Assembly (NCBI GenBank): GCA_937967465.1
Contig: CALBSW010000117.1
Span: 1-39,134 of the forward strand
Length of the DNA stretch: 39,134 nt
Direction of reading: 5' to 3'
Source: an uncultured Flavobacteriales bacterium
GTDB taxonomy: Bacteria; Bacteroidota; Bacteroidia; Flavobacteriales_D; Sanyastnellaceae
Of the stretch, positions 15,176 through 25,200 are shown piece after piece. Both the position numbers and the translations under genes were made by a program. The number at the start of each line of letters is the position of its first letter. The first letter of the stretch is position 1. Under the pieces are notes generated by a model, which saw nothing but the letters and a program-made list of their open reading frames with translations, did no database searches and was not told the DNA's origin.

Positions 15176-16711
15176 TCAGGCCCGACTCGACCGGGCGTGG
15201 TGTTGGTTCAAAGCCAGATCCCGCAGGGCATGTCCTTGGACCTTGTCGACGTATGCGAATCGTCGGGCACCGGCTGCAGTGTGAAAGACCAGGTGACCGA
15301 TGGAGCGGCGCTCCAAGAACACGAGCCGCTTCCATTCCACGCCCTGCAACTGGGCCATGCGCAGCACGGTCCTGCGGCGCCAAAACCACCCGCGTTCCAG
15401 GACGATGGTGTCCTCATGGGCCGTCAAGCGCAGAGAGCCGAATCGCTGTGCGGTGGTGAAGCCAGTGAAGGCCAGCCACAAGGCTGTGGCCAGCCCTGCT
15501 GCCGGCGCCGTCCACACCAGCCAGAACAATACGGTTGGCGTGGCAGCAGCCACCCACAATAGCCAGCGCAGTCGCCGGACGGGCAGGAGCTCCAACATTG
15601 GCGTCGTTTGCAGGTCCGGATACACTGCCGCTTCAAACAGCGCCCGGTGGGTCGGCTCCATGGCAGGCAGGTACACCCGAAGGCCGCCAGTGGTCGCGCT
15701 CTCTGCCATGGCCTGCCGCACTTCCAAGGTTTCGAAATCGAATTTTCGGCGGATCCAATTGCTGCGCCACTCGGTCAGGTGGATGCGGGCAAACGGCACT
15801 TCGAACGCTTGGCGGCGAAGCAAGCCCATCTCGGCGTGCAGCCCTTCCGCGCCGATGCCGCTCTTGAGGTTGAAGTATTTCAAGATTGCCGTGCCCATCG
15901 AAACGGCGATGCCGCCCATCAAAAACAAAAGGATGCCCGGAATGATGAGCAGAAAGAAGGCCACACCGATCAGCGGCGCTGCAATGGCCGGCAGCGATTC
16001 CATCCACGCGGTGATCTGTTCCGGAACGTTTCCCAATCCGTACAGCACCAAAGCCAATCCAGCGAAGGCATTGCGCAAGTGGTTCTGCGAAAGTCCGACT
16101 TTGAGCAGCGCCCCCCACCCCAGGGTGACCAGTTCCTTTTGCGGCGCGTGAACCACAGGATCTTCCCCGCGCTCGACGGACGCCCCCCCTGGAAGCACAT
16201 CTTGCCCTCCTTCGTCCTCGAAGGCGCTGCCCTTCCCTTCCGCACCCCCTGGATCCGCTGTAGTGGATGCCGTGGACCGCAGGATGGCCTGGAGTTCCGC
16301 CGCCTCGTCTTTCCGGATGGCCACCAGTTGCAACTCACTGCCCGACGAGCCCGCTGTGTCCACCCGGACTCCGGTCAACCGAAAAATCTGCTGCAGTGGG
16401 CCTTGGTAGAGCTGAATGGTTTGGATGCGCTCGAAGGGCACCTGCAGGCGCTCCCGGCGCAACACCCCTTTCTCCAGCACGAGGACTTGTCCTTCGACAC
16501 TGAACCGAAAGCGCAGGTAATACAGGATGGCGTAGGCGGAGGAGACGGCCACGAAGATGCCGACCGTGAGCAGCCCATTGCGCACGACGTTGTCTCCAAA
16601 CGAGCCCACCACCAGGGCCGGCCAGAACTGCTGGGCGAACTTGAAAATGAATTGGGCGGCCAGGATGAGGACCCCCAGTGGGTGCTGGCGACGGGGCTCG
16701 ATGAAGGGCAT
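15176..16711 (-). CDS. Bacterial PH-domain (bPH2/YdbT-like) membrane protein
   Basis: 511 residues. Several YdbT-type bPH2 domains alternate with hydrophobic helices (GLLTVGIFVAVSSAYAILYY near 45, LIGVAFFLLIIPGILLFLMG near 250, TPTVLFWLVWTAPAAGLATA near 400). PH-like stretches include VLRRERLQVPFERIQTIQLY, LLRRQAFEVPFARIHLTEWR and WFWRRRTVLRMAQLQGVEWK, the repeated motif of a turn, strand and Q/H-rich helix. A linker of about 40 polar residues near 155-205 is poorly conserved-looking. The ATG overlaps the TGA of the small PH protein (ATGA), so the two are translationally coupled, as in the ydbS-ydbT pair of Bacillus. The function is membrane-related but undefined. It ends in TGA. Confidence 0.85.
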   Translation of the reverse strand: MPFIEPRRQHPLGVLILAAQFIFKFAQQFWPALVVGSFGDNVVRNGLLTVGIFVAVSSAYAILYYLRFRFSVEGQVLVLEKGVLRRERLQVPFERIQTIQLYQGPLQQIFRLTGVRVDTAGSSGSELQLVAIRKDEAAELQAILRSTASTTADPGGAEGKGSAFEDEGGQDVLPGGASVERGEDPVVHAPQKELVTLGWGALLKVGLSQNHLRNAFAGLALVLYGLGNVPEQITAWMESLPAIAAPLIGVAFFLLIIPGILLFLMGGIAVSMGTAILKYFNLKSGIGAEGLHAEMGLLRRQAFEVPFARIHLTEWRSNWIRRKFDFETLEVRQAMAESATTGGLRVYLPAMEPTHRALFEAAVYPDLQTTPMLELLPVRRLRWLLWVAAATPTVLFWLVWTAPAAGLATALWLAFTGFTTAQRFGSLRLTAHEDTIVLERGWFWRRRTVLRMAQLQGVEWKRLVFLERRSIGHLVFHTAAGARRFAYVDKVQGHALRDLALNQHHARSSRA

Positions 16712-17265
16712 CAGTCCAAAGAGCGCGTGTCCAGTACAGTGCGGAGCCGGTCGGCTTCTCCCTCTTCCAATCCTGCAATGCGCAGGTTGCCGCTCCCCCC
16801 CGCCGTGAACAGCTTCAGGTGTTTCAGGCCAAAGGCGCGTGCCACGGGACCTTGAACCAGCTCCAAGTGCTGGATTTGCGCGTACGGAACGGTCACGGTG
16901 CTGCGGCTGAACCAGCCCGATCGGTAGGTGATGTCCCGTTCACGCACCGCATAGCCCCTGCGTGGAAAGCCAAGCCACTCCTCGGTCAACCAAAAGAGCC
17001 CCAGGGTGGCTTGCACACCGAGGGGGATCCACCAGAAGTCGAATTCCATGTCGGCAAACGCCTCCTGCTCCGGAAACACCAGCTTCAGAATGAACGGGGA
17101 TACGACGAGCAGGGTCAGGCCACATTGGACCAAGGCCCAGACCAACAGGCGCAGCGTCCGGTATCGGGGCGATACGCCTGTGTACTCCAGCGCCTCCAGC
17201 TGGGGAACCTGCGTCAAGTCGATGGCGGAATTGGCGGGCACATCCATGTCCACCAAGGTCGGCAT
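16711..17265 (-). CDS. Small bacterial PH-domain (YdbS-like) membrane protein
   Basis: 184 residues. Two hydrophobic segments (RLLVWALVQCGLTLLVVSPF near 40-60 and FWWIPLGVQATLGLFWLT near 78-95) are followed by one bPH2 domain: YAVRERDITYRSGWFSRSTV, VPYAQIQHLELVQGPVARAF and LKHLKLFTAGG. The length and layout fit YdbS. The ATG overlaps the stop of the kelch-like gene and the stop overlaps the next PH gene, so kelch gene, ydbS-like and ydbT-like genes may be one transcript. It ends in TGA. Confidence 0.84.
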   Translation of the reverse strand: MPTLVDMDVPANSAIDLTQVPQLEALEYTGVSPRYRTLRLLVWALVQCGLTLLVVSPFILKLVFPEQEAFADMEFDFWWIPLGVQATLGLFWLTEEWLGFPRRGYAVRERDITYRSGWFSRSTVTVPYAQIQHLELVQGPVARAFGLKHLKLFTAGGSGNLRIAGLEEGEADRLRTVLDTRSLD

Positions 17266-19112
17266 CAATCCAATTGGACCAACACCCGTCGAATGCCCTT
17301 GTCGGTGTAGGCCACGACAATGTATTGACCTGCATTCAGGTCTGGCCGGCGCATTCGATTCCCAAGCACTTCTCCGCTGCGGGCCACCGTTCTGCCAGCC
17401 ATGTCCAGCCAAGTCATGGACGCCACCCGGGGGCCACTCCATTTGAAATGGTCTGAAATGGGGTTGGGCACAAGGCGGAATTCATCCTCTGCCCACTCCC
17501 CCACGCTGGCCAACGGCGCGCAGGGCGACTCGACCACCCAGCGGTAGAAGTAGTAATGGTAGTCCAAGGGCGAATCCGTGGTGTTGCCCGTGATGCTCAT
17601 CCGGTCGGCCACCGCGATGGGGAATGCGCCCGCCGGCACCGCGTTGTTGCGGAACAGCCCTTGGTTGTCCCCTTCGATGCCGATGGCGAAGTCGGTCCCG
17701 TTGGGGATCTCCACCCCGATGGGCAGGGTGTTCCACCCGGCCGACAGCGTGAAGGGCTCCTGAAAGAGCGTCGCCCCGCCAGCATCCCGCACGTAGACAT
17801 CGATCGTGAATGCCACGTCGGCCTGGACATCCACGCTGGTCAGCACCGTCGGTTCGGACACCGAGAACAGCATGTCCCAGCTGTCGTTGTAATGGAACCC
17901 TCCACCCCCGAGCTCCGCCGTGGAGATGGGGCCACCGAGGGCCATGTCCGTGTTGGCTTGGGCGTCATAGTACTCCGAGGTCTCATCCGTGCACCCGAGG
18001 ATGGGTGCGATGCAGGAGCCATCCGATTGGCATGCCGCGGGGTCATAGTTGACCGCGGTCTCCACCATGCAGCCCGCCACATAGCAGCATGTGCCATCGT
18101 CGGTCACGGCCTCCGGCGAGAAATTGACGGCTTCCGGATCGGTGCAGCCGCACTCCGCCGACAGGGAGAAGCGCCACAGGTCGTGGTGGTAGGTGTCCGT
18201 GGCCCCTTCCAACCCTCCGGTCAAATAGGCGTGGCACCCCAGCACGAAGCTGCCCGGAGCCCAGCGTGCACCTCCCGGGTGCGGCTCGAGTTCCGTCCAT
18301 GCATCGGCAGCCGGATTGTATTCCCAGAATTCGCCATAGTCAAGCGGGCCATGGTCGTCGCCATCCCCGCTCAGGACGTAGCCCTTGCCGTCCGCTGCGA
18401 ATTGCGTGCCCGCCACCCTGGCCTCGCCGGGGAAATCGTTGAGCTGCGTCCACGTGTCGGTGGCGGTGTCGTAGGCGTGGAAGTCGCCGTAGATGGTGAG
18501 GTTGCCGTTCTGGCTGTCCCCGTGGCCCATGCCCACGTAGGCGATGCCATCGATGCCGAAATAGAACGGGTGGTGCCGGTTGCCCGCCGTGAAGGGCGCC
18601 AGCTGCGCCCAGCTGTCCGAGGCGATGTCGTAGCCCCACCAATCGCCGAGGTTGCCGTCGTCGTTGCTGCCCAAGCCGACAAACACCTGGCCGCCCGTGA
18701 GGACCATGGCCGGGTGGTTCCGGCCGTCGCCAGGAAAGGACGCCATCTCCGTCCAGGCCCCCGTCGCCATGTCGAGGTGCCAGAAGTCGGTCGGGTATCC
18801 GTTGTCGTTGGAGCCGAAGCCCACGTAAGCGTCATCGCCTTCGCACACCCCGTAGCCATAGCCGCGTCCTCCACCAGGGAAAGCACCGAGCTCCTCCCAC
18901 GTGTCGCTCGCCGGATCATAGCGGTGCACGTCGGCCAGATTGAGCGCCGCGAAACCGGCCTGGCCTGCGAGCACATAGGCGTATTGGTCGTTGGCCACCG
19001 TGATGGGGTGGTGACGTCCATTGCCCGTGGGCGAGGACAATTGCACCCATTCCTGGGCCAGACCGAAGTGGGACATCGCCAGCAAGGCGAGCAGGGAAAC
19101 AAGTCGAATCAT
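17265..19112 (-). CDS. Secreted kelch-like propeller protein with T9SS sorting domain
   Basis: 615 residues. A signal peptide (MIRLVSLLALLAMSHFGLAQ) leads into a six-bladed kelch-like propeller, about 22-340. Its repeats carry DTWEELGAFPGGGRGYGYG, GAWTEMASFPGDGRNHPAMV, DSWAQLAPFTAGNRHHPFYF and AWTELEPHPGGARWAPGSFV. Three cysteine modules follow (CGCTDPEAVNFSPEAVTDDG, GCMVETAVNYDPAACQSDG, GCTDETSEYYDAQANTD), then a beta domain (about 410-530) and an end with FRLVPNPISDHFKW, MTWLDMAGRTVARSG and QYIVVAYTDKGIRRVLVQLD, a standard T9SS type A sorting domain. Likely surface-bound and involved in binding. The start gives the signal peptide directly. It ends in TGA, overlapping the next gene by one base or so. 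Confidence 0.87.
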   Translation of the reverse strand: MIRLVSLLALLAMSHFGLAQEWVQLSSPTGNGRHHPITVANDQYAYVLAGQAGFAALNLADVHRYDPASDTWEELGAFPGGGRGYGYGVCEGDDAYVGFGSNDNGYPTDFWHLDMATGAWTEMASFPGDGRNHPAMVLTGGQVFVGLGSNDDGNLGDWWGYDIASDSWAQLAPFTAGNRHHPFYFGIDGIAYVGMGHGDSQNGNLTIYGDFHAYDTATDTWTQLNDFPGEARVAGTQFAADGKGYVLSGDGDDHGPLDYGEFWEYNPAADAWTELEPHPGGARWAPGSFVLGCHAYLTGGLEGATDTYHHDLWRFSLSAECGCTDPEAVNFSPEAVTDDGTCCYVAGCMVETAVNYDPAACQSDGSCIAPILGCTDETSEYYDAQANTDMALGGPISTAELGGGGFHYNDSWDMLFSVSEPTVLTSVDVQADVAFTIDVYVRDAGGATLFQEPFTLSAGWNTLPIGVEIPNGTDFAIGIEGDNQGLFRNNAVPAGAFPIAVADRMSITGNTTDSPLDYHYYFYRWVVESPCAPLASVGEWAEDEFRLVPNPISDHFKWSGPRVASMTWLDMAGRTVARSGEVLGNRMRRPDLNAGQYIVVAYTDKGIRRVLVQLD

Positions 19113-19250
19113 GAATCGTCGTGACAGCAAAACAACCGATGAAACCCCTTTGGGTTGCGCTTGGAGGAAATCTTCCGTCCACAGCAATCATCTGACCTTC
19201 CCGCCGTTGCTTCCACGAAGGTGCCGTTGCCTTCCGATTCACCACCCACC

Positions 19251-20012
19251 ATGACCCGTCTCCCCCACTTCCTCCCCGCCCTCGCCGCCGTGCTCAGTGT
19301 CAGCATCCTGTCCCTCGCCTTTCTCGTGGCCAAAAACAGCCACCGCATCTTCAGCAGTGCGGCCAGCGACATCGAGGTGACGGGCTCGACCTCGCAGGAC
19401 TTCGAATCCGATCTGGCGGTCTGGCAGGGGCAATTCCACCGCAAAGCGATGGACCTCAAGGAAGCCTACGCTGCGATGAAGGCCGACAAGGAGGTGGTCC
19501 GGAATTTCTTGCTCCAACGGGGCATTCCCGAGGAGGACTTCGCCTTCCTCGCCATCGACATGGACCAGAAGTTCAAGTCGGTCCCCCAATTCAACGACGA
19601 GGGCGACCTCGTCCACCGCGAGCAAGTCTTCGATGGCTACAAGCTCACCCGCGGCTTCAAGGTGACGTCGAACGACATCGACCTCGTCGAACGCCTCTCC
19701 CAAGAAGTCACCGAGCTCATTGAGGACAACGTCTACATCACCTCCTACCCGCCCAAGTACTTCTACACCCAGCTCGGCGAACTGAAGATCCAGATGATTG
19801 CTGCGGCCTCAGCCGACGGCCAGATCCGCGCCCGCACCGCAGTCGAGGGAGGCGGTGGCGACTTGGGCGACCTCCTCGAAACGAGCATCGGCGTCTTCCA
19901 GATCCTCGGCACCAACTCCGACGAGAGCTTCAGCTGGGGCGGCACCCTCAACACCTCCAGCAAATACAAGACGGCCTTCGTCAACGTCAAGCAGCGCTAC
20001 GCCATCGAATGA
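19251..20012 (+). CDS. SIMPL (DUF541) domain protein
   Basis: 253 residues. A membrane segment or uncleaved signal (LPALAAVLSVSILSLAFLVA) is followed by an envelope domain of the SIMPL family: DIEVTGSTSQDFESDLAVWQ, KEVVRNFLLQRGIPEEDF, YKLTRGFKVTSNDIDLVERL and a tail KYKTAFVNVKQRYAIE. SIMPL-like proteins (E. coli YggE) protect against stress by an unknown mechanism. The start at 19251 is chosen because earlier in-frame starts would put 32 unlikely residues before the hydrophobic segment. The gene converges on tRNA-Asp and is divergent from the kelch-like gene. It ends in TGA. Confidence 0.82.
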   Translation: MTRLPHFLPALAAVLSVSILSLAFLVAKNSHRIFSSAASDIEVTGSTSQDFESDLAVWQGQFHRKAMDLKEAYAAMKADKEVVRNFLLQRGIPEEDFAFLAIDMDQKFKSVPQFNDEGDLVHREQVFDGYKLTRGFKVTSNDIDLVERLSQEVTELIEDNVYITSYPPKYFYTQLGELKIQMIAAASADGQIRARTAVEGGGGDLGDLLETSIGVFQILGTNSDESFSWGGTLNTSSKYKTAFVNVKQRYAIE

Positions 20013-20028
20013 CGACCAAAAAAGCAAA

Positions 20029-20057
20029 AGTCCCCCAGCCGTTGGGGCTGAGGGACT
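20029..20057 (-). terminator. Terminator of tRNA-Asp
   Basis: AGTCCCcCAGCC pairs with GGCTGaGGGACT around a 5-base loop. On the minus strand it is followed by TTTTGCTTTTTT, so it ends the tRNA-Asp transcript. Confidence 0.8.
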
Positions 20058-20072
20058 CTCGATTTGGGTTGG

Positions 20073-20146
20073 CGGTCTGGACGAGACTCGAACTCGCGAC
20101 CCCATGCGTGACAGGCATGTATTCTAACCAACTGAACTACCAGACC
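20073..20146 (-). tRNA. tRNA-Asp (anticodon GTC)
   Basis: 74 bases on the minus strand. The acceptor stem GGTCTGG/CCAGACC has discriminator G, the anticodon arm is CATGC-CTGTCAC-GCATG with GTC at 34-36, and the T-arm contains GAGTTCGAGTCTC. All arms pair. CCA is not encoded. Confidence 0.94.
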
Positions 20147-20258
20147 GGGTCTTTCGACCTCCACCAACGGCTTCCCGTCAGCGGGGGCGCAAATATACGG
20201 ATGCGCCTAGAATTGGTTGCAAGTGAAAAGGAAAATTTTCTCGGATGGCCGGGCGTGG

Positions 20259-20666
20259 TCAGCGCTCGAAATCCAGCTTCATCAGGTCCCGTCGTGTCAA
20301 CACGCTGAGCTCCAGCTTTCCAGAAGGCCAGCTTCGTGCATCCAGAACCAGCTCGTTTTGGCCGGGTGCCAGCAGCCAGGATCCACTGCGCAGCACCTTC
20401 CCTTCTGGGGTGGCGACTTGGTACAGCACGAAATCCTCCTTGTCCATGTCGACGGACAACAGGACACGCTCTGGGCGAGAGTCCGTGTCAATGGCCATCC
20501 GCTCCAGGATGTGGCGCTTGCCGACGGGGTCGTGATGGTATCGTGCCTTGGGCAACGGAAGCTCACGGTCGATGACCGCTTCCGTGCTGAAAGCCAGTGC
20601 CGGCGACAGGACGGCTGCAGATGCAGCAACGCGGGCCGCGCGGCGAATGAGGAAATGGGTTGACAT
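20259..20666 (-). CDS. Small exported or membrane protein of unknown function
   Basis: 135 residues. An N-terminal arginine-rich start and alanine-rich hydrophobic stretch (MSTHFLIRRAARVAASAAVL) look like a signal sequence. The remainder (ILERMAIDTDSRPERVLLSV, LYQVATPEGKVLRSGSWLLA, LELSVLTRRDLMKLDFE) has the strand pattern of a sorting or Ig-like domain: a phrase for the metaphor 'VLLSVDM..FVLYQVATPEGKVL' is typical of T9SS-type C-terminal domains, but the protein is nearly that domain alone. No known family. It lies downstream of the DUF58 gene by more than 100 bases and may have its own promoter. It ends in TGA. Confidence 0.55.
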   Translation of the reverse strand: MSTHFLIRRAARVAASAAVLSPALAFSTEAVIDRELPLPKARYHHDPVGKRHILERMAIDTDSRPERVLLSVDMDKEDFVLYQVATPEGKVLRSGSWLLAPGQNELVLDARSWPSGKLELSVLTRRDLMKLDFER

Positions 20667-20794
20667 GGCGTGCCTTGCAGGCGGTTGTGAAGGCGGCCAA
20701 GAAAGCACAGACCTCGGAGCCTGACAAGAAATCCACGACCTAAATTGTTGATAACCCTGACAACACACTGATTTCCAGTGTCAAGATATCAACA

Positions 20795-21724
20795 TCACCC
20801 CATCCGTTGGCGCTTGAGTAGATAGGCGGTCAAGACCGGATTCACGCCTTTGGCGATGTCGACTTCGACCCAGTCGATGCCCGCACTTCCGCACCGCACG
20901 TCCAGTTCGCGGCGCAATTCCGCCATGCGGGCCACGTACTGGTCCCGGAGCTCGGCTGGATTCGCCCGGACCTCTTCCCCCGACTCCAGATCGATGAACG
21001 TGGTGGGGCGGTCGGCAAAGTCAAAGCGCTGCTCGGTTTGCTCGTCGAGCACATGAAACACCACGACCTCGTGCTTGGCGTGGCGCAAATGGGCCAGGGC
21101 CGCAAACACAGCATCGAGGTCCTGGCTCCTGTCGAGGAGGTCGCTGAAGAGAACCACCAAGGACCGCTTGGGCGTGGCCTCCGCGATCGTGTGCAGTGCT
21201 TCCACCGCGGCGGTCTCTCCCCCACCCTCTCCGACGCCGGCGAGGGTCTTCTCCAGCTCTGCGTAGAGCAAGCGATGGTGGGCCACCGTGGAGCGCGCCT
21301 TGTGGTGGGCTTGCAGGTCGCTGTCAAACAGGCTGAGTCCCACAGCGTCGCGTTGGCGCTTGAACAATTCAATCAGGCTGGCGGCCGCGTGGGTGGCGAA
21401 CTTGATCTTGTTCATCCCCGTCTCCGGCGTGACGTCGGCGGGGTAATACATGGAGCCACTCGTGTCGATGACAATCTGGCAACGGAGGTTGGTCTCCTCC
21501 TCGTAGCGCTTCACATAAAGGCGGTCCGACCGGGCGTAGAGCTTCCAGTCGACGTGCCGCATGCTCTCCCCCGGATTGTAGAGTCGGTGTTCCGCGAACT
21601 CCACGCTGAATCCATGGTACGGGCTGCGGTGCAGGCCCGTGATGAAGCCCTCGACCGCCTGTTTGGCGAGGAATTCCAACGAGCCGAGCTGGCGGAAAGC
21701 GTGGGGTTGAAGGTCAATGGGCAC
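20795..21724 (-). CDS. DUF58 domain protein (vWA-like)
   Basis: 309 residues. The DUF58 signature is VEFAEHRLYNPGESMRHVDW and SDRLYVKRYEEETNLRCQI near 42-82. It is followed by a von Willebrand A-like fold with a metal-site motif, VIDTSGSMYYPAD (about 84-96), KRSLVVLFSDLLDRS and VVVFHVLDEQTEQRF. DUF58 proteins are usually paired with a MoxR AAA+ ATPase; none is next to this gene. The start is a GTG at 21724, preceded 8 bases upstream by a perfect TATCTTTG. The trxA terminator sits just upstream, so this gene has its own promoter. It ends in TGA. Confidence 0.9.
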   Translation of the reverse strand: MPIDLQPHAFRQLGSLEFLAKQAVEGFITGLHRSPYHGFSVEFAEHRLYNPGESMRHVDWKLYARSDRLYVKRYEEETNLRCQIVIDTSGSMYYPADVTPETGMNKIKFATHAAASLIELFKRQRDAVGLSLFDSDLQAHHKARSTVAHHRLLYAELEKTLAGVGEGGGETAAVEALHTIAEATPKRSLVVLFSDLLDRSQDLDAVFAALAHLRHAKHEVVVFHVLDEQTEQRFDFADRPTTFIDLESGEEVRANPAELRDQYVARMAELRRELDVRCGSAGIDWVEVDIAKGVNPVLTAYLLKRQRMG

Positions 21725-21732
21725 GGTTCTCT

Positions 21733-21740
21733 CAAAGATA
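21733..21740 (-). promoter_or_regulatory. -7 promoter element of the DUF58 gene
   Basis: TATCTTTG on the minus strand is a perfect TAnnTTTG match, 8 bases before the GTG at 21724. The -33 region falls inside the trxA terminator stem, only 9 bases upstream, so the promoter appears to lack a normal -33 box. Confidence 0.6.
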
Positions 21741-21749
21741 GCCCGACGA

Positions 21750-21776
21750 AAACGCCCCGCTGAGGGCGGGGCGTTT
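21750..21776 (-). terminator. Terminator of trxA
   Basis: An 11-bp perfect stem (AAACGCCCCGC / GCGGGGCGTTT) around a 5-base loop. On the minus strand it is followed by TTCG after TTT, directly downstream of the thioredoxin stop codon. Confidence 0.85.
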
Positions 21777-21797
21777 CCAATGGGATGGGGTTGGCAC

Positions 21798-22118
21798 TCA
21801 GGCCATCAGCTTCTCGAGCTTCTCGGTCAAAACGTTCTCTGGGACGGCACCGACGGACTTGTCGACCACCTCACCGTTCTTGATGAAGACAATGGTGGGG
21901 ATGGAGCGCACGCCAAACTTGCTGCTGATTTCAGAGTTGCTGTCGACGTCGACTTTGCCGACGACGGCTTTTCCTTCGTAGTCTCCAGCGATCTTCTCGA
22001 CGACGGGACCGACCATGCGGCAAGGGCCGCACCATTCTGCCCAGAAGTCGACCATCACGGGCTTGTCGCTGTTCATCACGACTTCCTCGAAGTTCGCTTC
22101 GTTGATTTCAATGGCCAT
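21798..22118 (-). CDS. trxA: Thioredoxin
   Basis: 106 residues, normal for thioredoxin. The active site WCGPC has cysteines at 30 and 33. Other marks are VMVDFWAEWCGPCRMVGPVV, the buried Asp24, the cis-proline loop GVRSIPTIVFIKNG and the end VPENVLTEKLEKL. It reduces disulfides in cytoplasmic proteins. The start at 22118 gives the family's normal N-terminus. A TACTTTTG element lies 25 bases upstream and a strong terminator 20 bases downstream, so it is a single-gene unit. It ends in TGA. Confidence 0.97.
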   Translation of the reverse strand: MAIEINEANFEEVVMNSDKPVMVDFWAEWCGPCRMVGPVVEKIAGDYEGKAVVGKVDVDSNSEISSKFGVRSIPTIVFIKNGEVVDKSVGAVPENVLTEKLEKLMA

Positions 22119-22143
22119 GGTTGCAATAGCTATGTGTAGTTGT

Positions 22144-22151
22144 CAAAAGTA
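22144..22151 (-). promoter_or_regulatory. -7 promoter element of trxA
   Basis: TACTTTTG on the minus strand is a perfect TAnnTTTG match with a 25-base leader to the ATG at 22118. Confidence 0.55.
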
Positions 22152-22202
22152 ACCGCCTCTTTTGGCCTGTGGTTCACTGCTTGGGGCACAGGCTTCCCCA
22201 AC

Positions 22203-25200
22203 TTATCCACCGACCACTTTGTAGGCCACCCCGTCCATCTCGTCCAAGCGGCCCAAAAGCTCCGGCGACAGCTCCACTTTCTTGCTGCGGGAAATCATGT
22301 CGAGGACGTTCTCTTCGTGGTGGAGTTCGACGGTCACGCCCACGCCCCCACTGTGGAGTTCAAGCAGGTCGCAAATGGCTTCGGCGCGTTCTGCATCGAG
22401 GCGGTCCACCGCGAGCTGGAGCCGGAGTCGACCGGCCAGCTTCTCCAGCACGTCCGAGAGCAGTTCGATGCGCAGGATCTTGAATTCGAGCTCTTCCGCA
22501 CCGCGGAATTGGCGCATCTGCACCTTCCCTTTGACAAACAGGAACCACCCCTCCACGCAGAAGTCCTTGAACTTCAAATAGTCGTCCCGCCAGAGCGCGA
22601 CCTTGTGGGAGCCGTGGTAGTCCTCGAGCACCATGCCGCCGAACGGCTTGCCCGTCTTGGTCATTTTGTGGTAGGCTTCCGTCACCATGCCGCCGAAGGA
22701 GATGGTGCGGCCCCGAGCCGCCGCGAGGTCGTCCAGGTTGCCGATGCCACCTGGGGTGCAGAATTGCTTCAGCTGGACCTTGAACGTGTCCAACGGGTGG
22801 CCGGAGATGTAGACGCCGACGATGTCTTTTTCGCGGGCCAGCTTGTCGAAGGCCGGCCATTCTTCGCAATTCGGAATGGGCGGCTCCGGAATGTCCATGG
22901 CCCCGCCATCGCCCCCAAACAAGGAAGCCTGTGAGGAATTGGCGCTCTCCTGTGTGGCTTGTCCGTAGCGGATCGCAAGCTCAATGGTCGTCCGCCCCTT
23001 GTGGTCCTGGGCGAAGCATTGGGCCCGGAGAATGGGCTTGGCGAATCCATCAAACGCACCGCCTTGGGCCAGCGATTCGAAGACGCGCTTGTTGCAATCC
23101 TTGAGGTTGACTTTGGTGGCGAAGTCGAAGATGCCTTCGTAGGCGCCCTCTTCGCGGCTCTGGATGATGGACTGAACGGCCCCCTCGCCCACGCCACTCA
23201 TGGCCCCCAGCCCAAACCGGATGGCCCCCTCGGCGTTGACGGCAAACTTGAAGACCGACTCATTGACGTCGGGCCCCAGGACGGGCACGCCCATCCGACG
23301 GCATTCCTCCATGAAGAAGGTGACCTTCTTGATGTCGGACATGTTGTTGGACAGCACCGCCGCCATGTATTCCGCCGGATGGTTCGCCTTGAGGTAGGCG
23401 GTCTGGTAGGCGACCCAAGCGTAGCAGGTGGAGTGCGACTTGTTGAAGGCGTAGCTCGCAAAGGCCTCCCAGTCCTTCCAGATCTTCTCCAGGGTCTCGG
23501 TGTCGTGACCGCGCTCGTTGCCGCCCTCCAGGAACTTGGGCTTCATCTTGGCAATGAGGTCGCGCTTCTTTTTGCCCATCGCCTTCCGCAGCGTGTCGGC
23601 CTCGCCCTTGGTGAAGCCCGCCAGCTTTTGGGACAGCAGCATGACCTGCTCCTGATAGACGGTGATCCCATAGGTCTCTGCGAGGTACTCCTCGCAGGCT
23701 GCGAGGTCATAGGTGACCGGCTCCTGACCGTGTTTCCGCCGCACGAACGACGGGATGTACTCCAGCGGTCCTGGGCGGTACAACGCGTTCATGGCGATCA
23801 AGTCCGCGAACTCCGTCGGCTTCAGGTCCTTGAGATAGCGCTGCATGCCCACGGACTCGTATTGGAAGATGCCCACCGTCTCTCCGCGCTGGAAGAGTTC
23901 GTAAGTCGCCGTGTCGTCCAGCGGGAAGGCTTCGGGATCCAATTCAACGCCACTCCGACGTTGGACGTTGCGGACGGCGTCCTTGATGATGGTCAGGGTT
24001 TTGAGCCCGAGGAAGTCCATCTTGAGCAGGCCCGCATCCTCGGCGACCGAGTTGTCGAATTGGGTGCACACCATGTTGCTGTCCTTGGCCGTGGCGACCG
24101 GGACGAACTTGGTGATGTCATCCGGGGTGATGATGACCCCGCAAGCGTGGATGCCGGTGTTGCGAACCGACCCCTCGATGACGCGGGCCTTCTTGAGCAC
24201 CTCCGACTCCAGCCCGGCCCCATCGTGGATGGCCTTGATGGCATTGACGGCATCGAGCCCTTCTTGCCCGCGCAACTTGTCCTTGAGGGCCTTGTCGTCG
24301 AGCTTGAACAACTTGGCCAGCGAAATGTCCGGCATCTGCTTGGACAACCGGTCGGCATCGCCCAGGGGCAGCTCCATCACGCGCGCTGTGTCGCGGATCG
24401 AACTCTTGGCGGCCATCGTGCCGTACGTGATGATCTGGGCCACCTGATTGGCGCCATATTTCTCGATCACGTAGTCGATCACCTTGCCCCGCCCCTCGTC
24501 GTCAAAGTCGATGTCGATATCGGGCAGGGACACACGGTCAGGATTGAGGAAACGCTCGAACAGGAGGTCGTACGCGATGGGGTCGACGTTGGTGATGCCC
24601 GTGCAATAGGCCACCGCAGATCCCGCGGCCGAGCCGCGGCCGGGGCCCACGCTCACGCCGAGGTTGCGCGCTTCAGTGGTGAAGTCCTGGACAATCAGGA
24701 AGTAGCCCGGGTAGCCGGTCTTCTCGATGGTCTCCAGCTCGAAGTCCAGCCGCTCCCGGATTTCGTCGGTGATCTCGTCATAGCGGGCTTTGGCGCCTTC
24801 GTAGGTCAAATGGCGCAGATAGGCATTCTCTCCCCGCTTTCCGCCATCGACCGCGTCTTCCGGGTGCACGAATTCCGCTGGAATGTCGAACGCCGGCAGC
24901 AGGACGTCCCGCTCGAGCTCGAAGGCCTCACAGCTGTCCACGATGTCGCGCACGGTCTCGAACGCCTCGGGCACATCCGCAAACAAGCGGTGCATCTCTT
25001 CCGGTGACTTCAGGTAGAATTCGTCGTTCGGCAATCCGAATCGGAATTCCCGTCCCCGGCGTCCGAGGTAGCGTTTGGGCTGGCTCACATTGGCCGCGTC
25101 CTTCACGCACAGCAGGATGTCGTGCGCATCCGCCTCGTCTTTGGTGGTGTAGTAGCTGTTGTTGGCGGGAACGTACCGGACGTTGTGCTTCCGGCAGAGG

